Shown piece by piece: positions 35,131 to 45,522 of a DNA stretch of 64,000 nt. The notes below the pieces were generated by a model. That model searched no databases and had not been told where the DNA came from. It was given only the letters and a program-made list of their open reading frames with translations. The translations under genes and the position numbers were made by a program. The DNA is from Heliocidaris tuberculata (taxonomy: Eukaryota > Echinodermata > Echinoidea > Camarodonta > Echinometridae). Positions within the stretch are counted from its first letter, which is position 1. Each line of letters opens with the position of its first letter. Location: the NCBI GenBank assembly GCA_025618425.1, contig CM046839.1, forward strand, positions 3,819,008-3,883,007, in the 5' to 3' direction.

Positions 35131-35541
35131 ACTGGGTGCCATTTTTATGACGTCATCCGAAATATTCTGAAATATATTGGGGTCCAAATCTGGTTGATGG
35201 TCATCCGTTCTTCTCTGATTATTTTTTTTTTCAGCCATCTCTTTTGCGTCACCAGGCAGAGAGATTCGAGCCAGGCTAACTTTCTTTTCGATTTGATTTC
35301 CTCCTTCGTTCTTACCAAGGTCCTCGTAGTTTTGTCCATGTTTGACATGAGCTTGGTTTTCTTCCGGATATTCTTGCTGCAGCTCACCAACGTCTACTTT
35401 GTCAAAAGTTTTCTTCATCGAGTAAGGCAAGATGCCACTGCTTAAGATACGAGCCTTCTCATATATTCCATATCTTTGGTAAAGCACAGATGTTACCACG
35501 CAAAATATTATCACCGGTGCGATGATTTTTTTATATTTGTC
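35131..35541 (-). CDS. CHST15-like: CHST15-like sulfotransferase, exon A (membrane anchor and stem)
   Basis: It encodes visible residues 1-137. The acceptor is a long CT-rich tract ending CATTATCAG; the donor AGT/GTAAGT is excellent. 'DKYKKIIAPVIIFCVVTSVL' is a short basic cytosolic tail followed by a single membrane segment (about residues 6-22), giving the type II topology of Golgi enzymes. Residues 23-137 are a charged, low-conservation stem with the sequon NIS (about 119-121). The first in-frame ATG is residue 42, after the membrane segment, so the true start must be in an unseen upstream exon. Confidence 0.85.
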
Positions 35542-35563
35542 CTGATAATGAGACAGGGAGAAA

Positions 35564-35645
35564 GAGAGAGAGAGAGAGAGGGAGAGAGAGAAGGATGAGA
35601 TAGGGAGAAAGGGAGAGAGCGAGAGAGAGAGAGAGAGAGAGAGAG
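35564..35645. repeat. (GA)n-rich microsatellite next to exon A
   Basis: Imperfect GAGAGA with AGGG interruptions. On the gene's strand it is a CT tract directly upstream of the exon A acceptor and may serve as a long polypyrimidine tract. A G-run follows at 35657-35667. Confidence 0.9.
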
Positions 35646-35667
35646 GCGAAGTGGAGGGGGGGGGGGG

Positions 35668-36085
35668 AGGGGAGAAAACAGAAACCGTTTGTCATTTTAA
35701 TTTTATTTATATAAGTCCACTGGTAGGAAATATCTAAAGCTAGAGTTATACAGGTGGGCTGTTGGAACATTATCAGAAAATGAGAAGTATGAAAAAAGTG
35801 CACAACTAATGGCTCGATATGTAAAGAAATAGTGTATTTATATTGATGAAGAATGCGATATGTGTGAACAAAACAAGTAGGCATATAATTATGGTAGTTA
35901 AAGGGAAATCCTTCCTTAATAGCAAGTTGCTTTGAAAGAAAGAGGAAAAATTGGAGAAGCAGATTGGCGAAAGTTTGAACGAAATGGGACAAGCGATAAG
36001 AAAGCTATGATTTTTTAAAAGATGTAATCACTATACATATGGGAATTTCATATTGGCCGAATAGGTAATGTCACTGTGGTGTAGC
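35668..36085. other. No gene recognised
   Basis: AT-rich. 'ACAGGTGGGCTGTTGGAACA' with 'TCAGAAAATGAGAAG' at about 35751-35790 is a fragment of the repeat that also starts at 50495 and 61885. No exon for the sulfotransferase start could be identified. Confidence 0.5.
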
Positions 36086-36302
36086 TGTGGACAACTCCCC
36101 CATTCGCTCCAACACACAAAATGACTAAAATGTCACTTTTTTCAAAATATATTACTCATAGGATCTTTTTCTTTCATGAGGACCTATAACAATATGCTAT
36201 CTCCAATATATTTTGAGTACTGGCCCGAGGGTAAAAGCGCCTTGAAGAAAACCGCAAATTAATGATATTTTTGAGTACGACAAATGGGAGAGTTGTCCAC
36301 AA
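36086..36302. mobile_element. Probable MITE with GTGGACAACTC ends
   Basis: TGTGGACAACTCCCCCATT near 36086 is mirrored by AATGGGAGAGTTGTCCACA ending near 36302, inverted with one mismatch. The interior is AT-rich and not coding. No target duplication was seen, so it could be a chance or decayed palindrome. Confidence 0.5.
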
Positions 36303-37899
36303 AAATGTCGCAATCGAATCACCGAATTGCCAATTTGAGATTCGCATAGATGTAGTGATCTCATTTTTCAAACATCCATAACTTTCTTATTCCTTGTCCG
36401 ATTTCTTTCAAACTTTTCACCATCCGGATTTTCTTATTTTTCTGCTTTCACACAAATCATCTCATTACCAAGGTTGGATTGCCCTTAGTAATAGAACTGT
36501 GAAAAAAGGTGAAGTTTAGATCTCGTGGGAACACACCTGACTCAGCTTTGAAACTAATGTGGTCAAGGGTTATCGGTATCGGTAAGGTGAAAGTAAACAC
36601 TTGCGGTTATGGCAGAGTAGTCTGAGAATCTAGTATTTACTGCCAGATTCAGTTTTCATGCAAAATTTGTGAAGTGATGCGCGCGCACTCCATGTTGAAG
36701 TTATCTTTATGTAATTAACTGTGTTTGAGATATTATGCGTACCGGTACAAAAAAAGGCATCGACCATATTTGGATATGATCATGGTCTTAAATGATTAAA
36801 ATCTTGAAAGCAATAATTCAGGCCACTTGCAATGGAGATACCTAGCATGTCTAAACCAGGAAGTGTAACTTACACTTCCCTGTCTAAACTGTTGTATTGT
36901 TTTAAATGTTAAACTACAACAATTTCACTTTCTGAAATGCCAGTATTTTGAAGATGCTGTTTGTGCTCACAGCCACATACAGTACAACACCTACCAAGCA
37001 GTCAAAGTTATAGTAACGGATCCTGGGTAATACGAGAACACAGTAGATGAGATTATCTAAGAGTACAGTGGTACTGTTTCAGTATATTGGCTTACGCAAT
37101 GAATTTTCAAAAGCCATGCATATCTATTTTAACTTTTGCATCTTCGTTTGTTATAACAAGTATCCTATCAGGCATGAACTTGAGGCCTCTAACTTGGAAA
37201 ACCTCCAAAATCAATATTAGCTTTCTTATTATGCTTTTCCTTTAGCAACGGCATAGTTTTATATTTTTATATGACCGTGACCTAAAATGACCCGGCTTTT
37301 GATTGCAATCAAAGGAGCAGCTTCGATTGTGGATAATTAGATGCCTGCACTGTATTTCGTTACATTACAAATACATGGTGGAAGCACTGTGGTAATATTG
37401 GTGCAGACCTTCCACTCTCATACGAGAGGTCCTGAATTCCATCCTTGCTCGGTGCTTACATCCCTGTGCAAGGTGTTTTGCCCACATTAAATTTTGTTTA
37501 GTTTGACCCAGATGTATTAAATGTGTACCGGGCAATGCTAGGGTAATGATAATTGCAGGGCAGTAATATTACTGATGTGGCTATCTTGGGTAAGTAAGAT
37601 CAATTTATTATTATTTACTATTCTAAAACTCCCATATTTCTTATGCTGACATTTCATTTTAATCGATAAAGACGGAAAAACTGTCTTTTTCGAAAACCTG
37701 TTTCTTAAAAATATATGATATTGTAGATGAAGTAGGGAATTTGAAGTTCATCAATGATTTTTTTAAATATGGGACTAGATTAAGATTCACCACTCTGAAA
37801 AGAATGCTCTTACGACAAAGCCGGAAAAGGTAGACGTTTTGTTAATCGGTGACTCATGACAAATGCAAATACATTCAGAAAAAAAAAATGATCAGAAAT
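36303..37899. other. No gene recognised
   Basis: Both strands were read. 36846-36885 has a small hairpin (AAGTGTAACTTACACTTCC). From about 37640 the sequence may be the decayed 5' part of the LINE that becomes recognisable at 37900. Confidence 0.45.
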
Positions 37900-38326
37900 A
37901 ATTGTCGGTTGTCTGTATTGAGAAACTACTTGATGTTTTAGAAAGAGTGAGAAATGAGAACAAAGACTTAATTTTACTTGGTGATATACATTTTGACTAC
38001 ATCTGATGATTCACTCCATAATAATCCAATCAATACTATTGAAAACTTATTTCTTCTAACCCAACTTGTTGATAAACCAACTAGAGTCACAAGTGATTCT
38101 TGTAAATGCATTGATCACATCCTAAGTTCTATTCCAAATAAACATGTGACGTAGCTCAAATTTCTGTAAGTGACCATTATTTGATATATATACATGTGTT
38201 AACTTTAAGAACAAAAATGAAAAGATTTTAAAAAATATTTGTGTCTGTATTGGAAAATCGAAAGAAATCACAATATTTACAAATAATTTACATAATTAGA
38301 AACAAAATCACTGAACAAAATATAAC
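37900..38326 (+). mobile_element. CR1-like LINE fragment, APE endonuclease
   Basis: 'LERVRNENKDLILLGDIHFD' then, after a frameshift, 'IENLFLLTQLVDKPTRVTSD' and 'CIDHILSS' match the catalytic core of LINE endonucleases (compare GDYNINILD and PTRVTRDSATLIDNI in the 25-28 kb element). The fragment ends where a 0.5 kb TIR element begins. The reverse transcriptase (40.76-41.3 kb) and C-terminal (44.2 kb) pieces on the same strand may be its remainder. Confidence 0.75.
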
Positions 38327-38829
38327 AAAGGTAATGTTCAGCTTTGGTGCTCCCTCAAATTTTTTGGGTCAGATTTCTTGGTTTTTTGTTGATAAATAGC
38401 AAGATACTAGCAATACTAAGATGATGTAAAGCATTCACCTCATAAAGTGAAATATTTTACAAATGAGAGGTAAAAAATGATTTATAAATCTGGCCAGGGA
38501 TATATAAACTCCCAACAACAGCAGCTTGCACTATACCCCATAAATAACTCGTGCAAAAACCTATGAGGATTATGTGTATTCCACACACAGTGCACGCAGG
38601 CCATTTCTATGCGAAGCCCCGAGACTCCATCGGGGTGGAAAGGCCCTAGCGTGATCTAGCGTTATTTACATATATTTACACTAAATTTCACCGATAATCA
38701 CTGATGGAATACTACATGATCTGGTGCAAACCTCTTTTGACAGAAGGAGAACAACATGAGACTATAATGAACACATTTCTTTCCAATTTACTTTTTGCTA
38801 CCAAAACTGTCCATGAGCTTTAACAATAG
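38327..38829. mobile_element. 0.5 kb TIR element, copy 1
   Basis: It runs from AAAGGTAATGTTCAGCTTTG to CATGAGCTTTAACAATAG. The inverse of the right end (AAAGCTCATGGACAGTTTTG) matches the left end at about 80%. The whole length aligns with 41319-41827: shared words include 'GATAAATAGCA', 'TATTTACACTAAA', 'CACACACAGTGC' and 'GCTACC.A.ACTGTC'. No transposase. Both copies sit next to LINE pieces. Confidence 0.75.
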
Positions 38830-39895
38830 AATAATAATTGGTACAAAATAAAACAATAATAATGACAGAAAATTGAAGGCGTTACAAAATAAATATTGTT
38901 CAAGAATGAAGCTCCGAGACAGAAAAAGTGAACCCGAGGCCCCCCCCCCCTCGACACAAACCAACACCACCAACGTCTACACAGAAACAGACACAAACAC
39001 ACACACACGCAGACGCACCCACACACACACACACACACACCCTCACATTTTTAAAATGATCTTTATGTTGATTCCACTCAATAATCATCCATAAATCATA
39101 ATAATATATATCACAAATCAACATTTCAATGAAAGTATATAACAAATAAAGCAAATTATCATGTAACGTTTTCTATAAATTAATAACTGAAAAATTCAAA
39201 ACTTTAAAGAAAGCATTAAATGAAATCTTTTCATAAAATATCCCCCCCCCATGAACAAGGGAAACAATATACATGTACATGTATATCATGTATATCTTCC
39301 TTTCACTGACTTCAATAAAAAAATAAAAATAATTCTTCATTACAAAATTGAACTGACTTATACAGATTGTCTTCAAGCATGTCAAGCAAAAACGATACAG
39401 TTCATAGGTTATCAATCATACTCATGAAGTAAAAATATCCTAAATTACATAGGTCTACAGTCAGAAAAAAAGGAATGAAATCAATCAATAAAAACAAATT
39501 ATACCCACATACCCACACATGAACACACCCGCACACACACACACGCTCATTCACAAGCACCCCCCCCCCCCCACACACACACACACAAAATCGCCCCGCC
39601 ACCCAATCCGGCCCATATCCAAGCCACACTGCAAGGGATCCGGCGAACCCGCCCCCAAAGCCAATGGGTAAAAAATAAGCCTCCCAAGATAGGGCCCCCA
39701 CCAAGTGAAAGCCAGCGGCCGCACGGCCAGGCGGTCACGCCGAGGCCAGCGGGAGGCAACGGGGAAAATCTTGGGGGATCGCTCTTGAACTACATGAATA
39801 GCAATTGACAGTGTACACTGTATTGTATGACAACAGGCAAATAATACATGTGGCATTCTACTGTGCAAAAAAAATACTATGGTACAACCTTGGTC
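38830..39895. other. No gene recognised; (AC)n and C-run tracts
   Basis: AC repeats lie at about 38994-39042 and 39530-39590, with C-runs at 38940-38950 and 39560-39573. 39595-39780 is unusually GC-rich for the window (cggcccatatccaagcc..., ccagcggccgcacggcc) without any protein match; open frames through it are Gly/Val/Cys-rich artefacts. Confidence 0.5.
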
Positions 39896-40620
39896 CTAGG
39901 ATTGCAGGAGGGGGGGGGGGGAATCAAATCTCAAAACGCCATTTCTCGAAATGGGCAGGCAGTGTTTTGGGGTTTTTTTTGGTTTTTTTTTTGCTAAAAA
40001 ATATTCTATTTCTTTCTGTTTCTTAACAAAGGATTTAAATGTTATGATATTAGGGAAACTATTGTTAGTAAACTTGCAGATATAAATATGATATTTCATT
40101 AACAAAAATAAATATGAAACAAATTTGTCAGTACAGATTCCCAAAAGTCTTTCAAAATTGGTAACATTGATGATAAGATTACCATTCTGGAAAATTATGG
40201 CAAGGAGGTCCTGCCAAATTGAAGCAACTTTTTTACAGTTACAGAATAAATTGACCATTGTTTCCTCTTTTTTATCACATAAAGTGCAGCTAGGTGGGTC
40301 TTTCCTTTTAATCTTAAAAAGAAAATTATTCAGTGCAATGGCCTTATGAAAAATCTTGAAATAAAATGACCTCAGTTTGGTATAAACAGTCCAAAATAAT
40401 TTGTGTTGTGGACGTTTTCCCAATTAATGGTTACTGGTACAGGTAAATTGTCACTCCAAATTACCTCTTCTCAGGAACATGAGATCTAAGTAATAAATTA
40501 TATGCATTCTTAGGAACTTTTTTTGAATTCAACAGTATTTGAACTAGAGTTTCATGAACTCCCACAATATCAACATCAAAATTCTCCATCAACTCATCTG
40601 GGAAACACTTAATTAAGAAA
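39896..40620 (-). mobile_element. Tx1/L1-like LINE, C-terminal fragment with zinc-binding region
   Basis: The 175-codon frame reads 'YTKLRSFYFKIFHKAIALNN', 'CTLCDKKEETMVNLFCNCKK' and 'ASIWQDLL', the zf-RVT-like tail that follows reverse transcriptase in L1/Tx1-type elements ('KLR.FQYKILH....N', 'C..C....ET..HLF..C'). The usual His before LF is Asn here. The upstream part (40430-40620) continues in another frame ('SKKVPKNAYNLLLRSHVPE'). No reverse transcriptase is attached. Confidence 0.7.
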
Positions 40621-40759
40621 AAATTAAAAGATCATAATGTAAGACGTTTCCGGGATCATAAGAATTTTGATTTATTGATAAATTAAGTAGTATTGAATGT
40701 TTTAATGGAAACAATAATTCAAATGACAAATGTGTTAGTACTATGTGGATCAGGTAGAA

Positions 40760-41302
40760 ATGTATGTAACAATCAACTGAAATGGTTCCGCAGCTAAATA
40801 TCATATAGAAAACAAATTGTGGAATACCAGGGTAAAATTTCAAACTATAAGGACTTTACAATCGAAATTCCTCAAGGTAGTGGCCTTGCGCCCACCCTTT
40901 TTCTTATTTTTGTTAATGATATTTCTGAATATGTAAAGGGTGGTACGTGCAATATCTTTGCAGATGATATTGTGATTTATTTTAGAGCAAAAAACATTAC
41001 TGATGTTAACTCATAATTACAGGAGAATATGAATGAAATCAGTAAGTGGTATGTAAATAACAGACTTCGCACTAATGTAGATAAAACTAAAGTGATGCTA
41101 TTAAACTCAACAGTCTTTGAATGAACTTAATATTACTATAGGAGGACAAAGATTAAAGCAGGTTAGAATTATGAAATATCTAGGACTTACGATTAATGAG
41201 CAATTGAAATGGATTGTCCATATTAACAATATATGTAAATCTGTAGCATATAAAGTTAATTTTCTTGCCAAACTGAGTAAATTCATAAATTCTACCCTAT
41301 GA
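40760..41302 (+). mobile_element. CR1-like LINE fragment, reverse transcriptase palm
   Basis: 'RKQIVEYQG', 'IEIPQGSGLAPTLFLIFVND' and 'CNIFADDIVIYFRA' (FADD catalytic box) are followed across stops by 'WYVNNRLRTNVDKTKVML' and 'RIMKYLGLTINEQLKWIVH'. These are RT motifs 4-7 in order. In-frame stops make it a pseudogene. It ends at 'KLSKFINSTL', where the TIR element copy 2 begins. Confidence 0.85.
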
Positions 41303-41318
41303 GATATGTAACACTCTT

Positions 41319-41827
41319 AAAGGTAAGAGATAGTTTTGGGAAGCTCTCAAAAACTTTTCGTGAGATTTCTTTGATTTTACTTAATAAATAGCAGGGTAAT
41401 AACATAACTAAGATACTGTGAAGTTTTTTCCTCCTCAAGTGAAGTATTTATCGAATGAAAGGTGAAAAGTAATAAAAATCCCTGGCCCAAAAAAGAGGGG
41501 ATGTAAATTAAAACAACGGCCACACACATAACGCACATGGGGATTGCCGTGTGTTATAGAATACGCTACACACAGTGCGAAGCGCTGGGTTTATTGTGCG
41601 GGGAACCTTCGGGTGGATATGGTCTTAGCGTGAGGCAGTGAAAAGCCGTTACCAAGCGTTTCTTACAGATATTTACACTAAAATTTGTTCGAAATCGTGA
41701 ATGGAATGTTAAAATAATCTCGTACATGTGTCTTATGGTAAAAGGAGAATAGTATGTGACTATGTTAGATAAGTTTCTTGCCAGTATTTTTTTTGCTACC
41801 GAGACTGTCTGTGAGCTTTAACTATTG
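41319..41827. mobile_element. 0.5 kb TIR element, copy 2
   Basis: It aligns end to end with 38327-38829 (509 against 503 bp). The ends are AAAGGTAAGAGATAGTTTTG and the inverse AAAGCTCACAGACAGTCTCG. It directly abuts the LINE fragment that stops at 41302, supporting insertion into the LINE. No clear target duplication. Confidence 0.75.
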
Positions 41828-42243
41828 GTGGATATATTGTCGAAATTGTTCGATGGCGTTATTGTCGAGTGCCACGTAAAGTATAAATGGTCCACGAACA
41901 AAAATCAAACAACAGGACAAGTCCTTTCTCAGTTTCAAATATATTCATTATATCATAAAGGAAAAGGCCAATCTTGGCATGCCAATAACAATGTGTCCGC
42001 GATAAGATGTAATATAATGATAGGCATCTAAAATGTTACAGCCTATATAATTGAATGATAACTACAAGATGCTACTGGTGGGAAAGATTCCCCCAGAAGG
42101 AGGCGAATCCTCTCCTAAGGGTGGAGAGGACCAGAAGAGCTGGTGAATCCTTAGCTAAAGGTGGGAGAGGACCAAAGAAGCCAAGAGTTTCTACTGGTGT
42201 CTCTTTTTATATTCTCTGGAGTAACTTATAAATGAATAAACAT
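41828..42243. other. No gene recognised; short purine-rich repeat
   Basis: 'AAGGAGGCGAATCC', 'GTGGAGAGGACCAGAAGAG', 'GGTGAATCC' and 'GTGGGAGAGGACCAAAGAAG' form a two-fold imperfect repeat at about 42075-42185. No protein is recognised. Confidence 0.5.
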
Positions 42244-42441
42244 TAAAGGTTCCCTTCTATGAAATTCTAATTCTTGTTATTTTGTACCTGATACTCATCT
42301 GAATTGAAAAATGACATCCGTTTGCAATGAATACGTATCTGAATATTTTTAAAATAATATTTTCCCCACGTATTCAGGCCTAAACGAGTCTGCTAAGCTC
42401 CGCCCCCTTTTAAACCCCGAATTCTCGTTCTTCGAGCATGA

Positions 42442-42860
42442 TTGACGTGTGACGTCACAAACCGACATCGCCGGTGCTTGTTTACAATATCTTGCATATA
42501 TCACGCGTGCAAACTAACTTGCAGTTATATACCACCTCGAAAACCACCTCTAAATCGAAGTATGCCGCAACGCTGTGTCTTTGCAGGTTGCAGCAACATC
42601 ACAAAGGAGGGTGTAAGTCTACATTTATTCCTCAAAGACCCAAATATTAGAAGAAAATGGACCTCAAAAGTGAAACTAACTCGCGTCAATTGGAAGGGGC
42701 CGAGTGACCGCAGTGTCCGTGTGTTCCGAGCACATTTGTGCGGAGGACTTCCTCGATAGTACGGGGCTGCATGCGGCGTTTGGCATCAAGAAGAGGCCGT
42801 CCCTGAAGCAAGATGCCATCCCCAAAATCAAACTTGATCTACGGTATCTATTGATCATAT
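42442..42860 (+). pseudogene. Frameshifted THAP zinc-finger domain
   Basis: From the internal Met at 42562 the frame reads 'MPQRCVFAGCSNITKEGVSL', then '.HLFLKDPNIRRKWTSKVK' and 'WKGPSDRS'. The remaining part, 'VCSEHICAEDFLDSTGLHAA' and 'KKRPSLKQDAIPKI', lies in another frame after about 42720. Together they give the C2CH pattern C-x4-C ... C-x2-H with the conserved Trp, typical of THAP proteins; the fold is broken by a one-base shift or by an unrecognised intron. There is no transposase RNase-H-like region downstream. Confidence 0.75.
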
Positions 42861-43450
42861 ATCTATTGATCAACTATCACTGTACCTACACTAACTTAGT
42901 CTACCAGTACTTATTACTCATAGCAGCACAATGAAAACATGCAAGGTAACAGGAGAGCTAAGGGTTTTCTGGATATCAATGTTATAATTTACTAGAAACA
43001 AAACGCTACCACCCCATGCACCAGTAAAACCCTACCCAAGCCCAGGCCAGGCAGGGTCAGCAGGCGAACGACCGAACGGCACGGCGTGTACACCTGCGCA
43101 CGTCGAGCTCACTGCCTCGATCAGCTATCAGCTCAGCCTCATCGATCAGGACTGGGGCATTTTGCAAGCGCAAACAAGATTCATAATTGGTGGATGTGCG
43201 TAAATTAAAATTTAATCGGCAATCTAATTATCAAAAGGAATTACTAGTTATAATTCCCAAGTCTCCCGTCGATATCTTCTCCGTTATTGAAATCAGGGAC
43301 GTCTCTGTCATATAATCAGAATCCGACATGTCTGGTTCAAACAAATACGGCCGTGCCCCTAATTCCTCTTTTATTTCTTCTGTCTGAAGAAGATGTTATC
43401 GTTCGTTGATATAGGATTAAAAAAAAACTAAAATGAAGGGCTGTAATGGC

Positions 43451-43505
43451 ACGAAGTCGAAGCTAGGATCTACACGAAGTCGAAGCTAGGATATACACGA
43501 AGTTC
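43451..43505 (+). repeat. Short tandem repeat, ~25 bp unit, 2.5 copies
   Basis: CACGAAGTCGAAGCTAGGAT recurs with a 5-base spacer and then a truncated CACGAAGT. It lies inside the TIR element. Confidence 0.85.
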
Positions 43506-44164
43506 AATAGCCTACACACACACTTTCAGCTTGCGTGGAGTCAAGCATTCTGAGTGTGACGTCACATGACGTCATCGATCGCTGGACCAATTTTCCAAAA
43601 TTTTTAGGGGCGTTCCCAATTAATTTTTTTATTTTCAAGTTTACAGATTAATGAATGGAATTCAGGTAAAATGGTTGACAGATCTGGATTCACAGTAGAA
43701 AAGTCTACTAATTGAAGTTCCTTTGTAATTCCATAAAAGGGAACCTTTAAGGGTTGGGTCTTGGATTTAGACATTGGTCAGATGTAGTACTGATGGATAT
43801 TCATTAGAATAGATGAATAGTAATTGTCACTATAGGGATTGCATATATTAACAGGCAGGTCATCCTCACAAAATGGAGGAAGATGGAAGAGATGTCACTG
43901 ACTCTTTGGACTGTCCTCCAAATAAACGGAAGGATAATTCTAAGGGTAAATAAATCATAGCAAAGGGTATTACCGGTACCAAATACAAAAGATAGTAATT
44001 GCCTGACCGATTACTGAACAGCCACAGAGAGCAGCTGAATGAGATGAATATATTTGGGTACTTAACGGAGTGCCTGTGTTCTGTCAGATCACCCAAGTAG
44101 ACAGATTACAGCGTGAAAACAGTACGAAATGGGTAAACAATTAACAAAGCTAAAATATTTCATT

Positions 44165-44372
44165 TTCTGTCTTACAGATACTTTATATAAATTTATGATT
44201 CATATATATTACAATGCTATGATTATGCATGTTCCAGTATGGGGAAGTTGTCCGGATGTTTATAAGAGAAAACTACTTAGAACACAAAAAAGAGCTGCTC
44301 GGATTGTTACAGGAAATTTTGATTATGAGAATAATAGAGGCACTGACATTGGCGTAAACAAGGTCCTCATAC
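44165..44372 (+). mobile_element. CR1-like LINE fragment, C-terminal thumb
   Basis: 'YYNAMIMHVPVWGSCPDVYK' and 'LLRTQKRAARIVTGNFDYEN' equal the LINE block 'iYNsli.PhldYc..vWG....nl..L..lQKRaaRiit'. On the plus strand it would follow directly after 'FINSTL' at 41302, so the 41.3-44.16 kb interval may be inserted DNA. Confidence 0.75.
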
Positions 44373-44398
44373 GTGGGAGTATGATTTCCCCTCAAGGG

Positions 44399-44449
<51 letters not shown>
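44399..44449. repeat. (AT)n microsatellite
   Basis: About 25 AT units directly after the LINE fragment, as at several LINE edges in this window. Confidence 0.95.
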
Positions 44450-44452
<3 letters not shown>

Positions 44453-44956
44453 AGTGCGTCCCAGAAAAAAACGAAACCCTAGAACAAAGGGTTATTGTGA
44501 CCACACTATATGATCTATGGCAATAATTACATATTTTCAATACACCAGAAGTATTATGCTTTTAAATCATACCATGATGGCATCAATCCGTAAATGCTTT
44601 ACCGAGCAGCAGCAATTTGAAAATGACATGTAAAAACTCAGTTGTGCCAGATTTGGGTAAAACCGTGAAAGCGTTAGGATCACATGCGAACATGACCCGA
44701 ATGAAACACGACTTTTAAAACCCTATGAGAAGACTGTTTTCATCTGTTTCTTTTAATAATGAGGGAAACAATGACACCCTCATCATAAAACAAAGGATGG
44801 TCAATGTTATGTCAATGTGGGGGGGGGGGGGGGGGGGTAAAGAAAGGTCATGTTTTGTATTGAAATCGTAGATTTTGTTTAAGTGGAAGGTATATTGAAA
44901 GAAATGTCACTATGGGGACAATAAAAGCTACGACCGTCTCATAGTGACATTTCTTT

Positions 44957-45040
<84 letters not shown>

Positions 45041-45300
45041 TGTGTGTGGGGTGAGGATGTGTAAACATGTATATGGCTTTTCTCTGTACATGTCAAAGAT
45101 ACAACTTTAGCATCATGCTTTGCAGTTTCGAAGTATGATTTGAATATTGAGTGAGCGAACAAACAATATTCAAAATTTGTGAGGTCGCAATTACATTGTA
45201 TTATAAAAACGGAGAAACAAATTTCTGATGAGGTTTCATTTGCAAAATTTCACAATGAAAATTTAATTAATAAGCTATACTTTTAATACGAGAATATTGT
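44450..45300. other. No gene; G-run and compound AT/GA/TG microsatellite
   Basis: A G-run at 44820-44837 and a compound (AT)n-(GA)n-(TG)n tract at about 44960-45050. ATTGAAAGAAATGTCACTAT at 44894-44913 is mirrored by ATAGTGACATTTCTTTCAAT at 44941-44960, a 20 bp perfect hairpin with a 27-base loop directly before the AT tract. Confidence 0.7.
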
Positions 45301-45522
45301 CACTTTGGATTAGGGGCACATGCTATGGAAAATGGAAAAGTGGTACTTATCATGTGGAAAAGGACACATAATGGAAAAATAAATGAATGTGTAGAAAAGG
45401 TAGAAAAGGCAGTTATCAGAGGTGAAAAGGAGCATAACCATAGCATTATACAAGGTGAGTAATGTATTTTCATTAACACACCCCTTTAATCGTCTTATAT
45501 GTCGATGTATCATAGCAATTTT
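45301..45522 (-). mobile_element. CR1-like LINE fragment, left part of a split copy
   Basis: The minus strand reads 'IAMIHRHIRRLKGCVNENTL' then 'LTLYNAMVM', the start of the LINE thumb region. Its reading frame continues exactly from the LINE fragment on the other side of the 1.74 kb element ('NDMPKVLKHSK|IAMIHRHI'), though the LINE itself lacks the ~150 residues normally between these blocks. Confidence 0.75.

Larger units (their letters stand above)
20684..35541 (-). other. CHST15-like: Gene body: CHST15-like carbohydrate sulfotransferase
   Basis: Six coding exons on the minus strand join without a frame break: 35131-35541, 33405-33795, 30544-30682, 22942-23086, 22317-22461 and 20684-20868 (1416 coding bases, 471 residues plus stop). 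Intron phases are 0, 1, 2, 0 and 1, and every junction restores its split codon. Introns are 1335, 2722, 7457, 480 and 1448 bp. The start codon must lie in an exon above 35541 that I could not identify. The family sulfates the 6-position of GalNAc-4-sulfate in chondroitin sulfate; invertebrates have many paralogs, so the exact substrate is unknown. Confidence 0.92.
42244..43755 (+). mobile_element. TIR element carrying a THAP-domain ORF (P-element-like?)
   Basis: The left end TTAAAGGTTCCCTT continues '.TATG.AATT' and is mirrored at the right end (inverse of 43720-43755). The first 25 bases match with two differences. The interior opens with GACGTCAC-rich DNA and a THAP zinc-finger reading frame. 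THAP domains are the DNA-binding part of P-element transposases, so this may be a deleted P-like element. No catalytic domain is present and no 8 bp duplication is seen, so the class is uncertain. Confidence 0.6.

Noticed and set aside
39551..39868. GC-rich stretch with long frames that could be a CpG-island exon
   Set aside because: Peptides are Gly/Val/Cys/Trp-rich without a domain, frames continue into AC and C-run repeats, and no splice pattern links them to a gene.
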